Positions 36,117 to 45,023 of a DNA stretch of 64,000 bases are shown here, piece after piece. Both the position numbers and the translations under genes were made by a program. Source of the DNA: an uncultured Porticoccus sp. Lineage in GTDB: Bacteria > Pseudomonadota > Gammaproteobacteria > Pseudomonadales > Porticoccaceae. Under the pieces are notes generated by a model, which worked only from the letters and a program-made list of their open reading frames with translations, was not told where the DNA came from and did no database searches. The DNA lies in NCBI RefSeq assembly GCF_913061305.1, contig NZ_CAJXST010000008.1:85264-149263 (forward strand). The letters run 5' to 3'. The first letter of the stretch is position 1. Every line of letters starts with the position of its first letter.

Positions 36117-37423
36117 GATCAATCCGGCTGTTCCTGATTGCCGCCACACTGGCGGTACTCACCCTGTTCAATTTTGTTGCCGCGTTGCAGGGTTACAGTT
36201 CCAGCCTAAAGGAAGCCAACAAGCTGTTTGACCAGCATTTGCGGCAGACGGCAGAACTGATTGCCCGACTCTACGCCGGCCACCCGATAAAGTCCCTTGA
36301 CGACGAAAGTACGTTGGCCTATCAGGTATGGCGAGGGCAGGAGCTTCTCGCCTCCTTTGGCATTGAACACACACAACCGATAACGGACTTTTATCCCGGT
36401 TTCGGCCATGCCAATTTCGACGGTTATCGCTGGCGAACCCTCGTCTACTATGATCAGGACCACCGGAACTGGATCATCACCGCTGAACGGACGGACTTGC
36501 GTTATCAGCTGGCGGAAAGTGTTATCAGTCATGCCATTTTGCCGATATTGCTGAGTATTCCCCTGGCCGGCCTGCTGATCTGGCTGATCATCAGTCATGG
36601 TCTGAAACCACTTCGAATGCTCTCCCAACAGCTCAAGAACAAGCAGGCCGACGACCTTTCGCCAGTAGTATTACCGGAGCTCAAGAGTGAATTACAGCAG
36701 GTCAGCCAATCAATCAATGCATTAATGAGCCGTCTTGAGGTTGCGCTGAACAGAGAAAAGCATTTTACCGCCGATGCCGCACATGAGTTGCGCACCCCCA
36801 TCAGCGCCCTCAAAATTCAGCTGCACAATCTGGAGGAAGATATCTCTCCGGATAACGAGGCGTTTCAACAGTTGCGAGCGGGGGTAGACCGTATTCAGCA
36901 TCTGGTCGAGCAGTTGTTGTCCCTCTACCGCTCTACCCCTGAGCAGCTCGCCCACAACTTCTGCCGTATCAACCTCCATCAACTGGCCCAGGAGGTCATT
37001 GCAGAATTGCATGATAAATTTGAAGGCAAACAACAGATAGCGGAGCTTGCCGGACAGCCCTGCATGATAGAGGGTGACCCCTTTGCGTTAACTACCCTGC
37101 TTCAAAACCTGCTCAGCAATGCCAGTAAATACACGCCCGCAGGGGGACATATTCTCGTGACGGTCAACGCCGAAGAAAATACGGTGTATCTCAAAGTGGA
37201 AGACTCCGGACCGGGTATCGCCCCTGAGGACTACGACAAAATATTCAAACGTTTCCAGCGGCTGAACAATAAACCAGACGGGTCAACAACGCCTGGCTGC
37301 GGCCTCGGCCTGACCATCGTCCGCAATATTGCTGATCTTCACCGCGCTCGTATCGAGATAGAACGTTCCTGTTTTGAGAGCGGCACAGCCTTTATTGTCA
37401 TCTTCACACGAACGGAAGACTAA
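36113..37423 (+). CDS. Membrane sensor histidine kinase (QseC-like)
   Basis: 436 residues from a GTG that overlaps the regulator stop. Two transmembrane helices (about 5-25 and 140-162) enclose a ~115-residue periplasmic sensor. A HAMP-like linker leads to the phosphoacceptor H224 (FTADAAHELRTPISALK), then the N box LLQNLLSNASKYTP and G boxes DSGPGI and GCGLGLTI. I see no RExxE iron motif in the periplasmic loop, unlike BqsS, so the signal is uncertain. Partner of the regulator encoded just before. Confidence 0.92.
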   Translation: MRSIRLFLIAATLAVLTLFNFVAALQGYSSSLKEANKLFDQHLRQTAELIARLYAGHPIKSLDDESTLAYQVWRGQELLASFGIEHTQPITDFYPGFGHANFDGYRWRTLVYYDQDHRNWIITAERTDLRYQLAESVISHAILPILLSIPLAGLLIWLIISHGLKPLRMLSQQLKNKQADDLSPVVLPELKSELQQVSQSINALMSRLEVALNREKHFTADAAHELRTPISALKIQLHNLEEDISPDNEAFQQLRAGVDRIQHLVEQLLSLYRSTPEQLAHNFCRINLHQLAQEVIAELHDKFEGKQQIAELAGQPCMIEGDPFALTTLLQNLLSNASKYTPAGGHILVTVNAEENTVYLKVEDSGPGIAPEDYDKIFKRFQRLNNKPDGSTTPGCGLGLTIVRNIADLHRARIEIERSCFESGTAFIVIFTRTED

Positions 37424-37786
37424 ATGATGAGTAGAAGCATTGGCCGTTTTGTCATGCTCCTCGCCTTCACGCTTGGCATAGGCAGTAATACCAGTTTCGC
37501 GGACACACCGATAGTCGAGCTCAGAATCCGCAACCACCTGTTTTTTCCGGATACACTGGAAGTCCCTGCCCATACAAAAATCAAGCTGTTGGTAATCAAC
37601 GAGGATCCAACGCCGGAGGAGTTTGAAAGTTATGAGCTCAACCGTGAAAAAGTGATTCTTGGCCATCGTAAAACGGTCATTTTCATTGGTCCGCTACCAC
37701 CTGGAGAATACCCCTTCTTTGGCGAGTTTTACCCAAAAACAGCTCAGGGAAAAATAGTGGTTTCCGCACAGCAACCATCAGAATGA
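37424..37786 (+). CDS. Periplasmic cupredoxin-like protein
   Basis: 120 residues with a signal peptide ending near SFADTP. The mature part resembles the cupredoxin-like domain found in EfeO and beside FTR1 permeases: EFESYELNREKVILG, then GPLPPGEYPFFGEFYPKTAQGK. There is no cysteine in the mature protein, so a type 1 copper site of the blue-copper kind cannot form; acidic and tyrosine residues could bind iron instead. It starts directly after the kinase stop and 8 bp before the FTR1 gene, so it probably hands iron to that permease. Confidence 0.82.
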   Translation: MMSRSIGRFVMLLAFTLGIGSNTSFADTPIVELRIRNHLFFPDTLEVPAHTKIKLLVINEDPTPEEFESYELNREKVILGHRKTVIFIGPLPPGEYPFFGEFYPKTAQGKIVVSAQQPSE

Positions 37787-37793
37787 GACACTT

Positions 37794-38591
37794 ATGTTTC
37801 TGAACTCAGTCGTACTGATACTTCAGGAAATACTGGAGGCCGCTCTGTTGATCAGCATCCTGTTGGTGCTGTCCCGACAGCTTCAACTGAGTGCCCGGTG
37901 GTTCGCCACCGGAATGATATTGGGCGGCATTGGCGCATTCATTCTATCGGTCAACCTGGCCACGATTTCTGAATGGCTGGACTATGCTGGCCAGGAAATT
38001 CTTATCGCCGGAATAATGATTGCCGTTCTCGGCCTGCTGACATTGATAGGACTGTATTCAACGTCAGCTCTATGGGCTTCGAGGCATTCTCTGCCCTATC
38101 TGATGTCCATTTGCGTCGCCCTGGCGCTCAGCCGGGAAGGTGCCGAAATCGTGATTTATCTGGGCGGAATACTCAACCATCAGGAGAGCGTACAGCCAAC
38201 ATTTACCGGTGCAGGGATTGGGGCCGGGATTGGTCTGAGCGCAGGGGTATTGCTGTACTTTGGGTTGCTCAGCCTGCCTGCGAGATGGATCTTCTGCACC
38301 TGTATTTTATTGCTGGCCTTGATCGGCGGCACCATGGCATCTCAGGCAACCCTCCTGCTGACCCAGGTTGACTGGGTAGCCTACTCCCCGGTTCTCTGGG
38401 ACAGCTCAATTTGGCTACCGGAGGATTCCATCCCGGGGCATCTGCTCTATGCTCTGGTCGGCTATGAAGCCACCCCATCACTTTTTCAGGCAATCGCCTA
38501 TGGTATTGGGTTCCTACTGGTCAGCATCTCCGCCACATTGGGTTATCTCAACCACTTCCGCAGCCGTCGAAAAAATACGGGTGAAAAATAG
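37794..38591 (+). CDS. FTR1-family iron permease
   Basis: 265 residues with about seven transmembrane helices, as in EfeU/FTR1. The second iron motif is R114-E-G-A-E118 in LSREGAEIVIYL. The first, normally REGLE, is QEILE (11-15), so the arginine is lost while both glutamates stay. FTR1 permeases import oxidised iron, often with a cupredoxin-like partner, which is the gene just before. It overlaps the start region of the next gene. Iron uptake is likely, though the changed first motif adds some doubt. Confidence 0.87.
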   Translation: MFLNSVVLILQEILEAALLISILLVLSRQLQLSARWFATGMILGGIGAFILSVNLATISEWLDYAGQEILIAGIMIAVLGLLTLIGLYSTSALWASRHSLPYLMSICVALALSREGAEIVIYLGGILNHQESVQPTFTGAGIGAGIGLSAGVLLYFGLLSLPARWIFCTCILLLALIGGTMASQATLLLTQVDWVAYSPVLWDSSIWLPEDSIPGHLLYALVGYEATPSLFQAIAYGIGFLLVSISATLGYLNHFRSRRKNTGEK

Positions 38592-38592
38592 C

Positions 38593-39330
38593 ATGCACAC
38601 CACCGTCCAAAATCCTCTCGGCTATGCAATTCGAGGGGTAGGTATTTTATTCTGTTTCACTATTCCGGTGATGCCCCTTGCCGATGGCAATGCCGTGGAT
38701 AAAATCTACCATCCCTATGTGGATGCCCTGGAGCAGGAACTGGAGTGGCGTGCAATCTATCAGGACGACCAGCCGGACCAACCGGACCATCGCCAACTCT
38801 ATCGCTTTTCCTATGGACGAGCTTTTGGCGACCGTTGGTTTGGTGAGCTGTATCTAACCGGTGACAAGGCCGACAACGACAGTTTTTCGCTGGCGGCTTA
38901 TGAAGTGGAAGCCAAATGGCAACTCACCGAGCAGGGGGAATACTGGGCTGACTGGGGTATCCTGTTTGAGCTGGAAAAACAGGCCAAGGAAAATATCTGG
39001 GAGTTCTCCACCGGGATTCTCGCCGAAAAGGAATGGGGACGCTGGAGCGGCACTGCCAACATCATCATCAGCCAGGAATGGGGCTCAGACATTGAGGATG
39101 AGATTGAATCATCACTGGGCCTGCAAACACGCTATCGTCTGTCACGCTGGATTGAACCCGCACTGGAGCTCTATGTTAATGAGCAGACCCTTGCGCTGGG
39201 CCCCGTGTTAATGGGAAACATACAGGCTGGCGTCAGGCGCAGTCTGCACTGGGAGGCCGGCCTCCTGTTTGGTATGAATGATAAAAGTGCCAACAATACG
39301 CTGCGGGTTCTGATTGAGTATGAGTTTTAG
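38593..39330 (+). CDS. Predicted outer-membrane beta-barrel protein
   Basis: 245 residues from the ATG at 38593, 1 base after the FTR1 stop; the frame is open upstream but that part lies inside the FTR1 gene. A signal sequence ends near VMPLADG. The rest is a run of alternating strands (ELYLTGDKADNDSFSLAAYEVE, WIEPALELYVNEQT) ending in a terminal phenylalanine (YEF), the usual barrel-end signal. It may be an outer-membrane pore or sensor for the iron system. No closer family is recognised. Confidence 0.65.
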   Translation: MHTTVQNPLGYAIRGVGILFCFTIPVMPLADGNAVDKIYHPYVDALEQELEWRAIYQDDQPDQPDHRQLYRFSYGRAFGDRWFGELYLTGDKADNDSFSLAAYEVEAKWQLTEQGEYWADWGILFELEKQAKENIWEFSTGILAEKEWGRWSGTANIIISQEWGSDIEDEIESSLGLQTRYRLSRWIEPALELYVNEQTLALGPVLMGNIQAGVRRSLHWEAGLLFGMNDKSANNTLRVLIEYEF

Positions 39331-39355
39331 GGAGGCAGATCAAGCTTCTACAACC

Positions 39356-39739
39356 TCAACCATCTGACAACAGTTCAATTTTGTAACCATCCGGGTCTTC
39401 CACAAAGGCCAGCACTGTCGAGCCGTGCTTCATTGGGCCAGGCTCCCTGACAACCTTCCCCCCCGATGTACGAATTCGCTCACAGGCACCATAGACATCT
39501 GCCACACCAATGGCGATATGCCCATAGGCATCACCGAGATTGTAAGTGGATGTATCCCAGTTATGGGTGAGCTCAAGAACCGTATTTGCCGACTCGTCGC
39601 CATAACCCAGAAATGCGAGCGTAAAACGGCCGTCGGGGAAATCCTTGCGACGCAGCAGTTGCATTCCCAGCACATCGGTATAAAAGCGAATGGAGGTATC
39701 CAGATCACCCACCCGCAACATGGTATGTAATAAACGCAT
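39356..39739 (-). CDS. gloA: Lactoylglutathione lyase (glyoxalase I)
   Basis: 127 residues from the ATG at 39739, with GAGAGG upstream; the longer frame adds an unrelated 20 residues. Metal ligands are in place: H5 ([12 protein letters not shown]), the Glu of LELTHNW, the His of YGHIAIGV and the Glu of YKIELL near the end. It converts the hemithioacetal of methylglyoxal and glutathione to S-lactoylglutathione. It is convergent with the iron operon, 25 bp from its end. Confidence 0.94.
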   Translation of the reverse strand: MRLLHTMLRVGDLDTSIRFYTDVLGMQLLRRKDFPDGRFTLAFLGYGDESANTVLELTHNWDTSTYNLGDAYGHIAIGVADVYGACERIRTSGGKVVREPGPMKHGSTVLAFVEDPDGYKIELLSDG

Positions 39740-40036
39740 AAACTTTCCTCTCCAGTCATTCCCCAAATCTGTCCATACATGCCCGCGGACAGCTTGCAAA
39801 AGTATTGAGGCCCATCGCCTGTTTCGGCTAAAAAGCCATGCTACAAAGTAAATCGGAATTGAATCAAATAAAACCCTTCAAAAAATATCAGTTTGATCAC
39901 TCACTTTTGAAATGACTCAAGCCCATGAACAAGAGAATGTTTTCCAAAATCCTGTGTTTTGCTTTTTCAGCTATTTTTGTGTACTTTTTGTGTACCAATT
40001 ATGACATTCACCGTTATCCAGAAAAGAATAATAATA

Positions 40037-40771
40037 ATGATCAATACGTTATCAAGAGATGTTCAAACGGATAGTGATTTTGACTACTGGTGGCAAATGG
40101 AGGGTCCCTGGGTTGAAGAACCGAACCATCGCCGGGGCGGAATAAGCGGTGTCCAGCGATGCCGAATCAATGGGGCCACCTACTACATCAAAAAACAGAC
40201 AGACCATACCTGTCGCAGTCTCAGACACCCACTGGGCTATGCCACCATAGCCCGAGAAACTCATCGATTGAATGTGTGTTACAAACTGGGGATATCGGCT
40301 CCGGAGATTGTCTTCTCGCAAACACGTCTTCAACAGGGGGCTATTCAGGCGATTCTGGTGTCTCGGGAATTGACCGGATTTTCCAGTGTTGAAGCATGGA
40401 ATGATCGAGAGACTGACAATTCTGTCAAAAAAGAGACACTCGATGCTCTCTCCCGCAAACTTGGCGAGATTCTGCCAAGACTCCACAATTATCGCTGGCA
40501 ACACGGCTGCCTGTACGACAAACACATTTTTTTCCGTCACAACAGGAAAGGTAGCGGCGAAATTGAAGTTGCTCTGATTGATCTCGAAAAATGCCGTCGA
40601 CGGTTATCCATCAGCCGGGCTTCCCGGCACGATATACGCCAGATGCGTCGACATATGCCCGCTATGACTGAACGCCACTGGGACATTTTTAATTCCGCCT
40701 ATCGACAACATTCCTATCTCAGTCCAAACAAAGGGGTGCCCTGGCTTTCATCACCACCGACGTTCAAGTAA
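40037..40771 (+). CDS. InaA/Kdo-kinase-like protein kinase-fold protein
   Basis: 244 residues from the ATG at 40037. It has a lipopolysaccharide-kinase (InaA, WaaP-like) pattern: YYIKKQ for the ATP lysine, HNYRWQHGCLYDKHIFFR as the catalytic loop, and VALIDLEKCRRR carrying the metal-binding Asp. InaA-type proteins are stress-related and some phosphorylate lipid A core sugars; the substrate here is unknown. The upstream 297 bp are AT-rich and divergent from gloA. Confidence 0.82.
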   Translation: MINTLSRDVQTDSDFDYWWQMEGPWVEEPNHRRGGISGVQRCRINGATYYIKKQTDHTCRSLRHPLGYATIARETHRLNVCYKLGISAPEIVFSQTRLQQGAIQAILVSRELTGFSSVEAWNDRETDNSVKKETLDALSRKLGEILPRLHNYRWQHGCLYDKHIFFRHNRKGSGEIEVALIDLEKCRRRLSISRASRHDIRQMRRHMPAMTERHWDIFNSAYRQHSYLSPNKGVPWLSSPPTFK

Positions 40772-40808
40772 CCCACAAGCGGCCGCAAAAAAAATCCCTG
40801 ACACAAAA

Positions 40809-40832
40809 AACCGGGCAAAAGCCCGGTTCTTA
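40809..40832 (-). terminator. Terminator hairpin downstream of the Yip1 gene
   Basis: Perfect 8-bp stem AACCGGGC / GCCCGGTT (40809-40816, 40821-40828) with a 4-base loop. Read on the minus strand it is followed by a run of T, so it ends the Yip1 transcript; on the plus strand it may also act for inaA. Confidence 0.75.
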
Positions 40833-40847
40833 TAAGACCCGTGATTC

Positions 40848-41447
40848 TCAATCGGTGAAGACGGGTGCCGCAACATATTCCCAGAGTAATGCAGTGGCCA
40901 CCAGGACGACCACCACGTAGACCAGGGAAACAGCAAAAACCGCACTGGCATATAGAAAGCCCTGATCCTCTGGCACGTTCATCACATCGGGAATCCCGAG
41001 GTACATCAACCGAATCGCATAACTGCAGGCGGCAATAGCGAGCAGGAGATCCAGCCACCAGATGGGATAAACCGCGAAGATACCTGCCAGAAAGACCGGG
41101 CTACAGCACAGCCCCATAAACACAAACCCTTTCAAAGGGCTGGACTCACAATTGTAGGTTTTCGACATCCAGGCAATCATCCAGCCGATAAATACCAGCG
41201 CACCCATCAAGGCGAAATAAAACAGGACTACCAAGGGTATCGCACTACCTTCGGTAATTCGTGTGGGCTGCTCTTTGAGAATCGTCCAACCAAACTGCGT
41301 AGTTCCGATATAAAACCCGATCGCAGGAATCATACCCAGGAATATAAAATAGATAGCCATACGCTTGATTGTCTCATCGGACAGCGCAGCAATTTTCTTC
41401 CACTCGGACTGTGGATCGTAGAGTAACCCGGCAATGTGACCTAGCAT
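40848..41447 (-). CDS. Yip1 family inner-membrane protein
   Basis: 199 residues with five predicted transmembrane helices and an N-terminal cytosolic stretch MLGHIAGLLYDPQSEWKKIAA typical of bacterial Yip1-domain (DUF1282-like) proteins. Function is unknown. A perfect FNR/ANR site lies ~107 bp upstream (41548-41561), with a -10-like TATAAA placed for a class II activated promoter. The gene is therefore predicted to be induced at low oxygen, which is unusual for this family as far as I know. Confidence 0.82.
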   Translation of the reverse strand: MLGHIAGLLYDPQSEWKKIAALSDETIKRMAIYFIFLGMIPAIGFYIGTTQFGWTILKEQPTRITEGSAIPLVVLFYFALMGALVFIGWMIAWMSKTYNCESSPLKGFVFMGLCCSPVFLAGIFAVYPIWWLDLLLAIAACSYAIRLMYLGIPDVMNVPEDQGFLYASAVFAVSLVYVVVVLVATALLWEYVAAPVFTD

Positions 41448-41518
41448 AAAATCCCCGTTTTTCTTATTTAAGTCTAAAATCGGCCAACAGATATATAGTT
41501 TATTATAAAATACCTGTT

Positions 41519-41561
41519 TTTATACCTCTTAAATCGAGCCGTTGACATTGATCGAAATCAA
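41519..41561 (-). promoter_or_regulatory. FNR/ANR-dependent promoter for the Yip1 gene
   Basis: TTGAT-N4-ATCAA, a perfect FNR/ANR consensus, at 41548-41561. On the minus strand a TATAAA element at 41519-41524 would put the start site about 42 bp from the site centre, the class II activator geometry. Confidence 0.7.
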
Positions 41562-41585
41562 TAACCTTTATAACATCTATCGTAG

Positions 41586-42320
41586 TCAATGGTGCATCTG
41601 CTGATGCACACTGGCCGCACCATTCTGTTCAGACGATACCCCCGGTTGATGAGCGTGGGCCATCGCATTCCAGAGGGTCCATCCACCAAAGGCCATAATT
41701 ATCAGCCCCATGGCAACCCTCAATGCACGAACCTGCAACCACCGTTTTAGCTGACTGGAGAAAACACCCCCGGCCAGCATGGCAGGCAGAGTGCCCAGGC
41801 CGAAAGCTATCATGGACAGCGCACTCGACACCGGGTGGGCGGTGGCAGCAGCATACACCAGTGCTGAATATACCAGGCCACAGGGTAGCCACCCCCATAA
41901 CATACCAAACAGGAAGGCCCTGCCAACCGTGCGGACACGGAACAACCTGGCAGCAAACGGTTGGATATGGCGCCAGGCATGTTGCCCGCCACGCTCCAGC
42001 CAGGACAGAAAATGCCACCAGCCCGCCAGATATAACCCCATCAGGATAAGCAGCACGCCCGCAAAAATACGCAGCGAAGGCCCCAGTGACAGATATTCAC
42101 GCCCAAATAATCCCAGCAGACCGACCAGTGCGCCGATTAACCCATAGGACGTAATTCGCCCGAGGTTGTAGCTTAGGAGGATTGGCCAGCGACTGCGTTG
42201 ATCATCGGTAGCGAAACCCAGTGCGGCGACGATACCACCACACATCCCAACACAATGCCCGGCACCCATCAAACCAATAACCAGCATTGCCAGTATGGGC
42301 ATACTGTCAAATTCAAACAT
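41586..42320 (-). CDS. Sulfite exporter TauE/SafE-like membrane protein of the cco locus
   Basis: 244 residues with about six transmembrane helices. It starts LVIGLMGAGHCVGMCGGIVAALG, the conserved Cys-rich first helix of the SafE-like proteins encoded after ccoS in pseudomonads. These are thought to take part in copper handling or cbb3 assembly, but the role is not established. The C-terminus is His-rich (VHQQMHH), consistent with metal binding. It is coupled to ccoS by a 1-bp overlap and is the last gene of the cbb3 locus. Confidence 0.82.
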   Translation of the reverse strand: MFEFDSMPILAMLVIGLMGAGHCVGMCGGIVAALGFATDDQRSRWPILLSYNLGRITSYGLIGALVGLLGLFGREYLSLGPSLRIFAGVLLILMGLYLAGWWHFLSWLERGGQHAWRHIQPFAARLFRVRTVGRAFLFGMLWGWLPCGLVYSALVYAAATAHPVSSALSMIAFGLGTLPAMLAGGVFSSQLKRWLQVRALRVAMGLIIMAFGGWTLWNAMAHAHQPGVSSEQNGAASVHQQMHH

Positions 42321-42538
42321 TATTTTCGGCTCTTTGAAGGTGGCGGGTCTTCAGATTGACGGGGACGAGCCTCGACATCAACCTCAACGGATTCATCAGT
42401 CTCATCGTCAAACAGTATTCGCTCACCTTCCCCGTCGAGATCATCATACTGGCCACTGTTTACCGCCCAGAAAAAAAACCATATCGCCAATGCACAAAAA
42501 ATCAAGGACACGGGGATCAGCAAATACAAACTGGTCAT
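42320..42538 (-). CDS. ccoS: cbb3 oxidase maturation protein CcoS
   Basis: 72 residues from the ATG at 42538. It has one transmembrane helix (LYLLIPVSLIFCALAIWFF), then the CcoS hallmark WAVNSGQYDDLDGEGERILFD and an acidic tail. CcoS is needed to insert haem b and copper into the cbb3 oxidase. It lies between ccoI and the SafE-like gene, the standard position. Confidence 0.9.
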   Translation of the reverse strand: MTSLYLLIPVSLIFCALAIWFFFWAVNSGQYDDLDGEGERILFDDETDESVEVDVEARPRQSEDPPPSKSRK

Positions 42539-42578
42539 TGGGTTATAGCCTGCCAAAGAGGGAGAGTATCAGTCATCG

Positions 42579-45023
42579 TCACGTGGCATAACAAGGTTGC
42601 TGTGAACACATAATGGGTAGGTCACCACGCCGACTCAGTCGCAGGGCATTGCCCACAACCAAAAGCGAACTGGCAGACATACCAATAGCGGCCGCCCAGG
42701 GAGGAATCATTCCCGCCGCGGCCAGTGGCAATGCCAGCAGATTATAGAGTAATGCCCAAGTGAGGTTCTGGCGAATAATCTGGCGTGTCCGCCTGGCAAG
42801 AGCTATCACCTCCGGCAACGTATTGAGATTACCCGATAGCAAAATACTGTCAGCATGGATTCTGGCAAAATCACTGGCATCCCCCAGGGCCACTGATGCA
42901 TCCGCCCCACTCAGCACAGGCACATCATTGATGCCATCTCCAACCATCAGCACCCGGTGCCCGGTCTGCTGACAGCGGTTGACCCAATCAAGTTTTGCCG
43001 CTGGGCTCTGTTGCCCGAACCACTGCTGAATACCCAGTTTGGTCGCCATATTTTCAACCGCTGCAACACGATCGCCACTCAGTAAAACTGTCCCCAGACC
43101 CTGCGCTGTCAGCTGCTGAATGGCAGAGGCAGCACCGGAGCGCAACTGATCCTGCAAAATAATCCAGGCCAATGGCCGGGATTGCTCCGCCAAAAGAAGA
43201 GGTAACTGGCCCGCATCCACAGCCGGCATGGCCGGTACGGGTAAACCAAACAATCTGCCGATATAGTCCGGCTGGCCGATAGCAAAGTGGTTCGCCTCAA
43301 TCGTAGCGGAAATGCCCGACCCGACTTCCTGAACTACATCAGTTGCACTTTCAGCCACCTCTATGCCGGCAAAAGCCCGGGCAATGGGATGCCTGGAATC
43401 CTGCTCCAGGGTCGCAGCGATAGCCAGTACATCAGATTCTTTTTGATCAGCCAGCTCGATTACCCTTACGATACTCAGATCGCCCAGTGTCAAGGTGCCT
43501 GTTTTATCAAAAACAACCCGATCGACTTGCGACAACACCTCCAGCATCCGACTTCGACTGATCAGAAAGCCGCGCTGCCGCAACTCGCCAGTTGCCACTG
43601 CAATGGCAGCGGGCGTCGCCAGGGATAACGCACAGGGACAGGTAACAACCAGAACGGAGAGCACCACCCAAATGGCTTCCTCCGGTTGATGCTGCCACCA
43701 CCAGAAAGCCACCAGAGCAGATATGATCAACACAGCAGCGACAAAATAACCCGCCACCCGATCAGCCATCGCAACTGTTGCCGGTTTATCGCTGCGGGCC
43801 TTTTCAACCAACTGCAATATGGCCGACAAGCGGGTTTGATGACCGACGGCAGACACCCTGACCAGCAAGGGGTTCTCACTGTTGACGGTTCCCGCAGACA
43901 CCGCATCACCGGGGGATTTACCCACCGGCATCTGCTCACCGGTGAGAACAGCTTCGATCACGCTACTGACACCCTCGGTAATCTCACCATCACAGGGGAT
44001 GGTTTCGCCCGCAGCAACGCGAATCAGGTTTCCAGGCAACAGCAACTTGACCGGAATCGTCTCCTCTTTATCGCCATTCAATCGTCTGGCTGTCACCGGC
44101 AGTAATTGTCCGAGAGATTCAGCTCGCATGTCATTGCGATGGCGAACTCGCATCTCGAGATACCGCCCCAGCAGCAAAAAGAATATAAACATGGCAATGG
44201 AATCAAAATAGACTTCACCCGTTCGGGTCACAGTGGCCCAGCAACTGGCTGAAAAACCGAGGATAATCGCCAGGGAAACCGGGACATCCATGATCAGATG
44301 CCCCTGGCGCAGGCTGTACCAGGCCGCTTTGAAGAAAGGATATGCCGAGAATAAAACCACCGGCAGGGCAATAATAAAGCTGACCCATCGCAGAAAATTT
44401 TGCCACTCGGGCTCCATGCCCTGAAAAGCACCCGCATAAAGACCAATGGCGACCATACCCGCCTGCATCATTCCCAGCCCGGCAATACCCAGACGCTGCA
44501 GAAAGCGGCGATTCTCCTGATCTCGCAACTGGCGTATAGCCTCATCACTGACTGGACGAGGGTCATAGCCGATTTGCTGTAGTTGTCCCAGCAATTCGCT
44601 GAGTTTCAGCAATTCGGAATTCCAGGTGATGAGTGCCCGATGACCGGTGACATTAACCCGCACATCAACCATCCCCGGCAATTTACGCAGGTGATTCTCG
44701 ATCAGCCAGGCACAGGCAGTACAGGTAATGCCCCCGATCAATAGACGAATCTGACGCTGAGTGTCATTGACTACGTCCACGTAATCAGCTTGCACCTCGG
44801 GCAAATCATAAACCGCCAGCGATGCCTGATCCGAAGTTTCCGGACGGTTCGCGTTCTTCGTACGATACTGGTAAAAGCGCGCCAACCCACCATCACAGAT
44901 AGCCGTGGCAACGGCAAGGCAGCCCGGGCAACACATAGCTTGCGGCTTCCCCTCAACCTCCAGTGTCCAATCAGTACCAGCCGGAACGGGCAACCCGCAG
45001 TGATAACAGGGTTGTGGCGTCAT
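42579..45023 (-). CDS. ccoI: Copper-translocating P-type ATPase CcoI/FixI
   Basis: 814 residues. An N-terminal Cys-rich cap (CYHCGLPVP, CCPGC) precedes a heavy-metal-binding domain with CTACAW. The P-type core shows CPC in VTCPCALSLATPAA, the phosphorylated Asp in FDKTGTLT, and GDGINDVPVL. CcoI supplies copper to the cbb3 oxidase. Its start overlaps the ccoH stop by 4 bp. Cys and HP-loop features agree with a copper exporter of the P1B class. Confidence 0.94.
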   Translation of the reverse strand: MTPQPCYHCGLPVPAGTDWTLEVEGKPQAMCCPGCLAVATAICDGGLARFYQYRTKNANRPETSDQASLAVYDLPEVQADYVDVVNDTQRQIRLLIGGITCTACAWLIENHLRKLPGMVDVRVNVTGHRALITWNSELLKLSELLGQLQQIGYDPRPVSDEAIRQLRDQENRRFLQRLGIAGLGMMQAGMVAIGLYAGAFQGMEPEWQNFLRWVSFIIALPVVLFSAYPFFKAAWYSLRQGHLIMDVPVSLAIILGFSASCWATVTRTGEVYFDSIAMFIFFLLLGRYLEMRVRHRNDMRAESLGQLLPVTARRLNGDKEETIPVKLLLPGNLIRVAAGETIPCDGEITEGVSSVIEAVLTGEQMPVGKSPGDAVSAGTVNSENPLLVRVSAVGHQTRLSAILQLVEKARSDKPATVAMADRVAGYFVAAVLIISALVAFWWWQHQPEEAIWVVLSVLVVTCPCALSLATPAAIAVATGELRQRGFLISRSRMLEVLSQVDRVVFDKTGTLTLGDLSIVRVIELADQKESDVLAIAATLEQDSRHPIARAFAGIEVAESATDVVQEVGSGISATIEANHFAIGQPDYIGRLFGLPVPAMPAVDAGQLPLLLAEQSRPLAWIILQDQLRSGAASAIQQLTAQGLGTVLLSGDRVAAVENMATKLGIQQWFGQQSPAAKLDWVNRCQQTGHRVLMVGDGINDVPVLSGADASVALGDASDFARIHADSILLSGNLNTLPEVIALARRTRQIIRQNLTWALLYNLLALPLAAAGMIPPWAAAIGMSASSLLVVGNALRLSRRGDLPIMCSQQPCYAT

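Noticed and set aside
36113..37423. RExxE iron-sensing motif in the kinase periplasmic loop
   Set aside because: Looked for by analogy with BqsS; no such motif is present in residues 26-140, so Fe(II) as the direct signal is left unproven.
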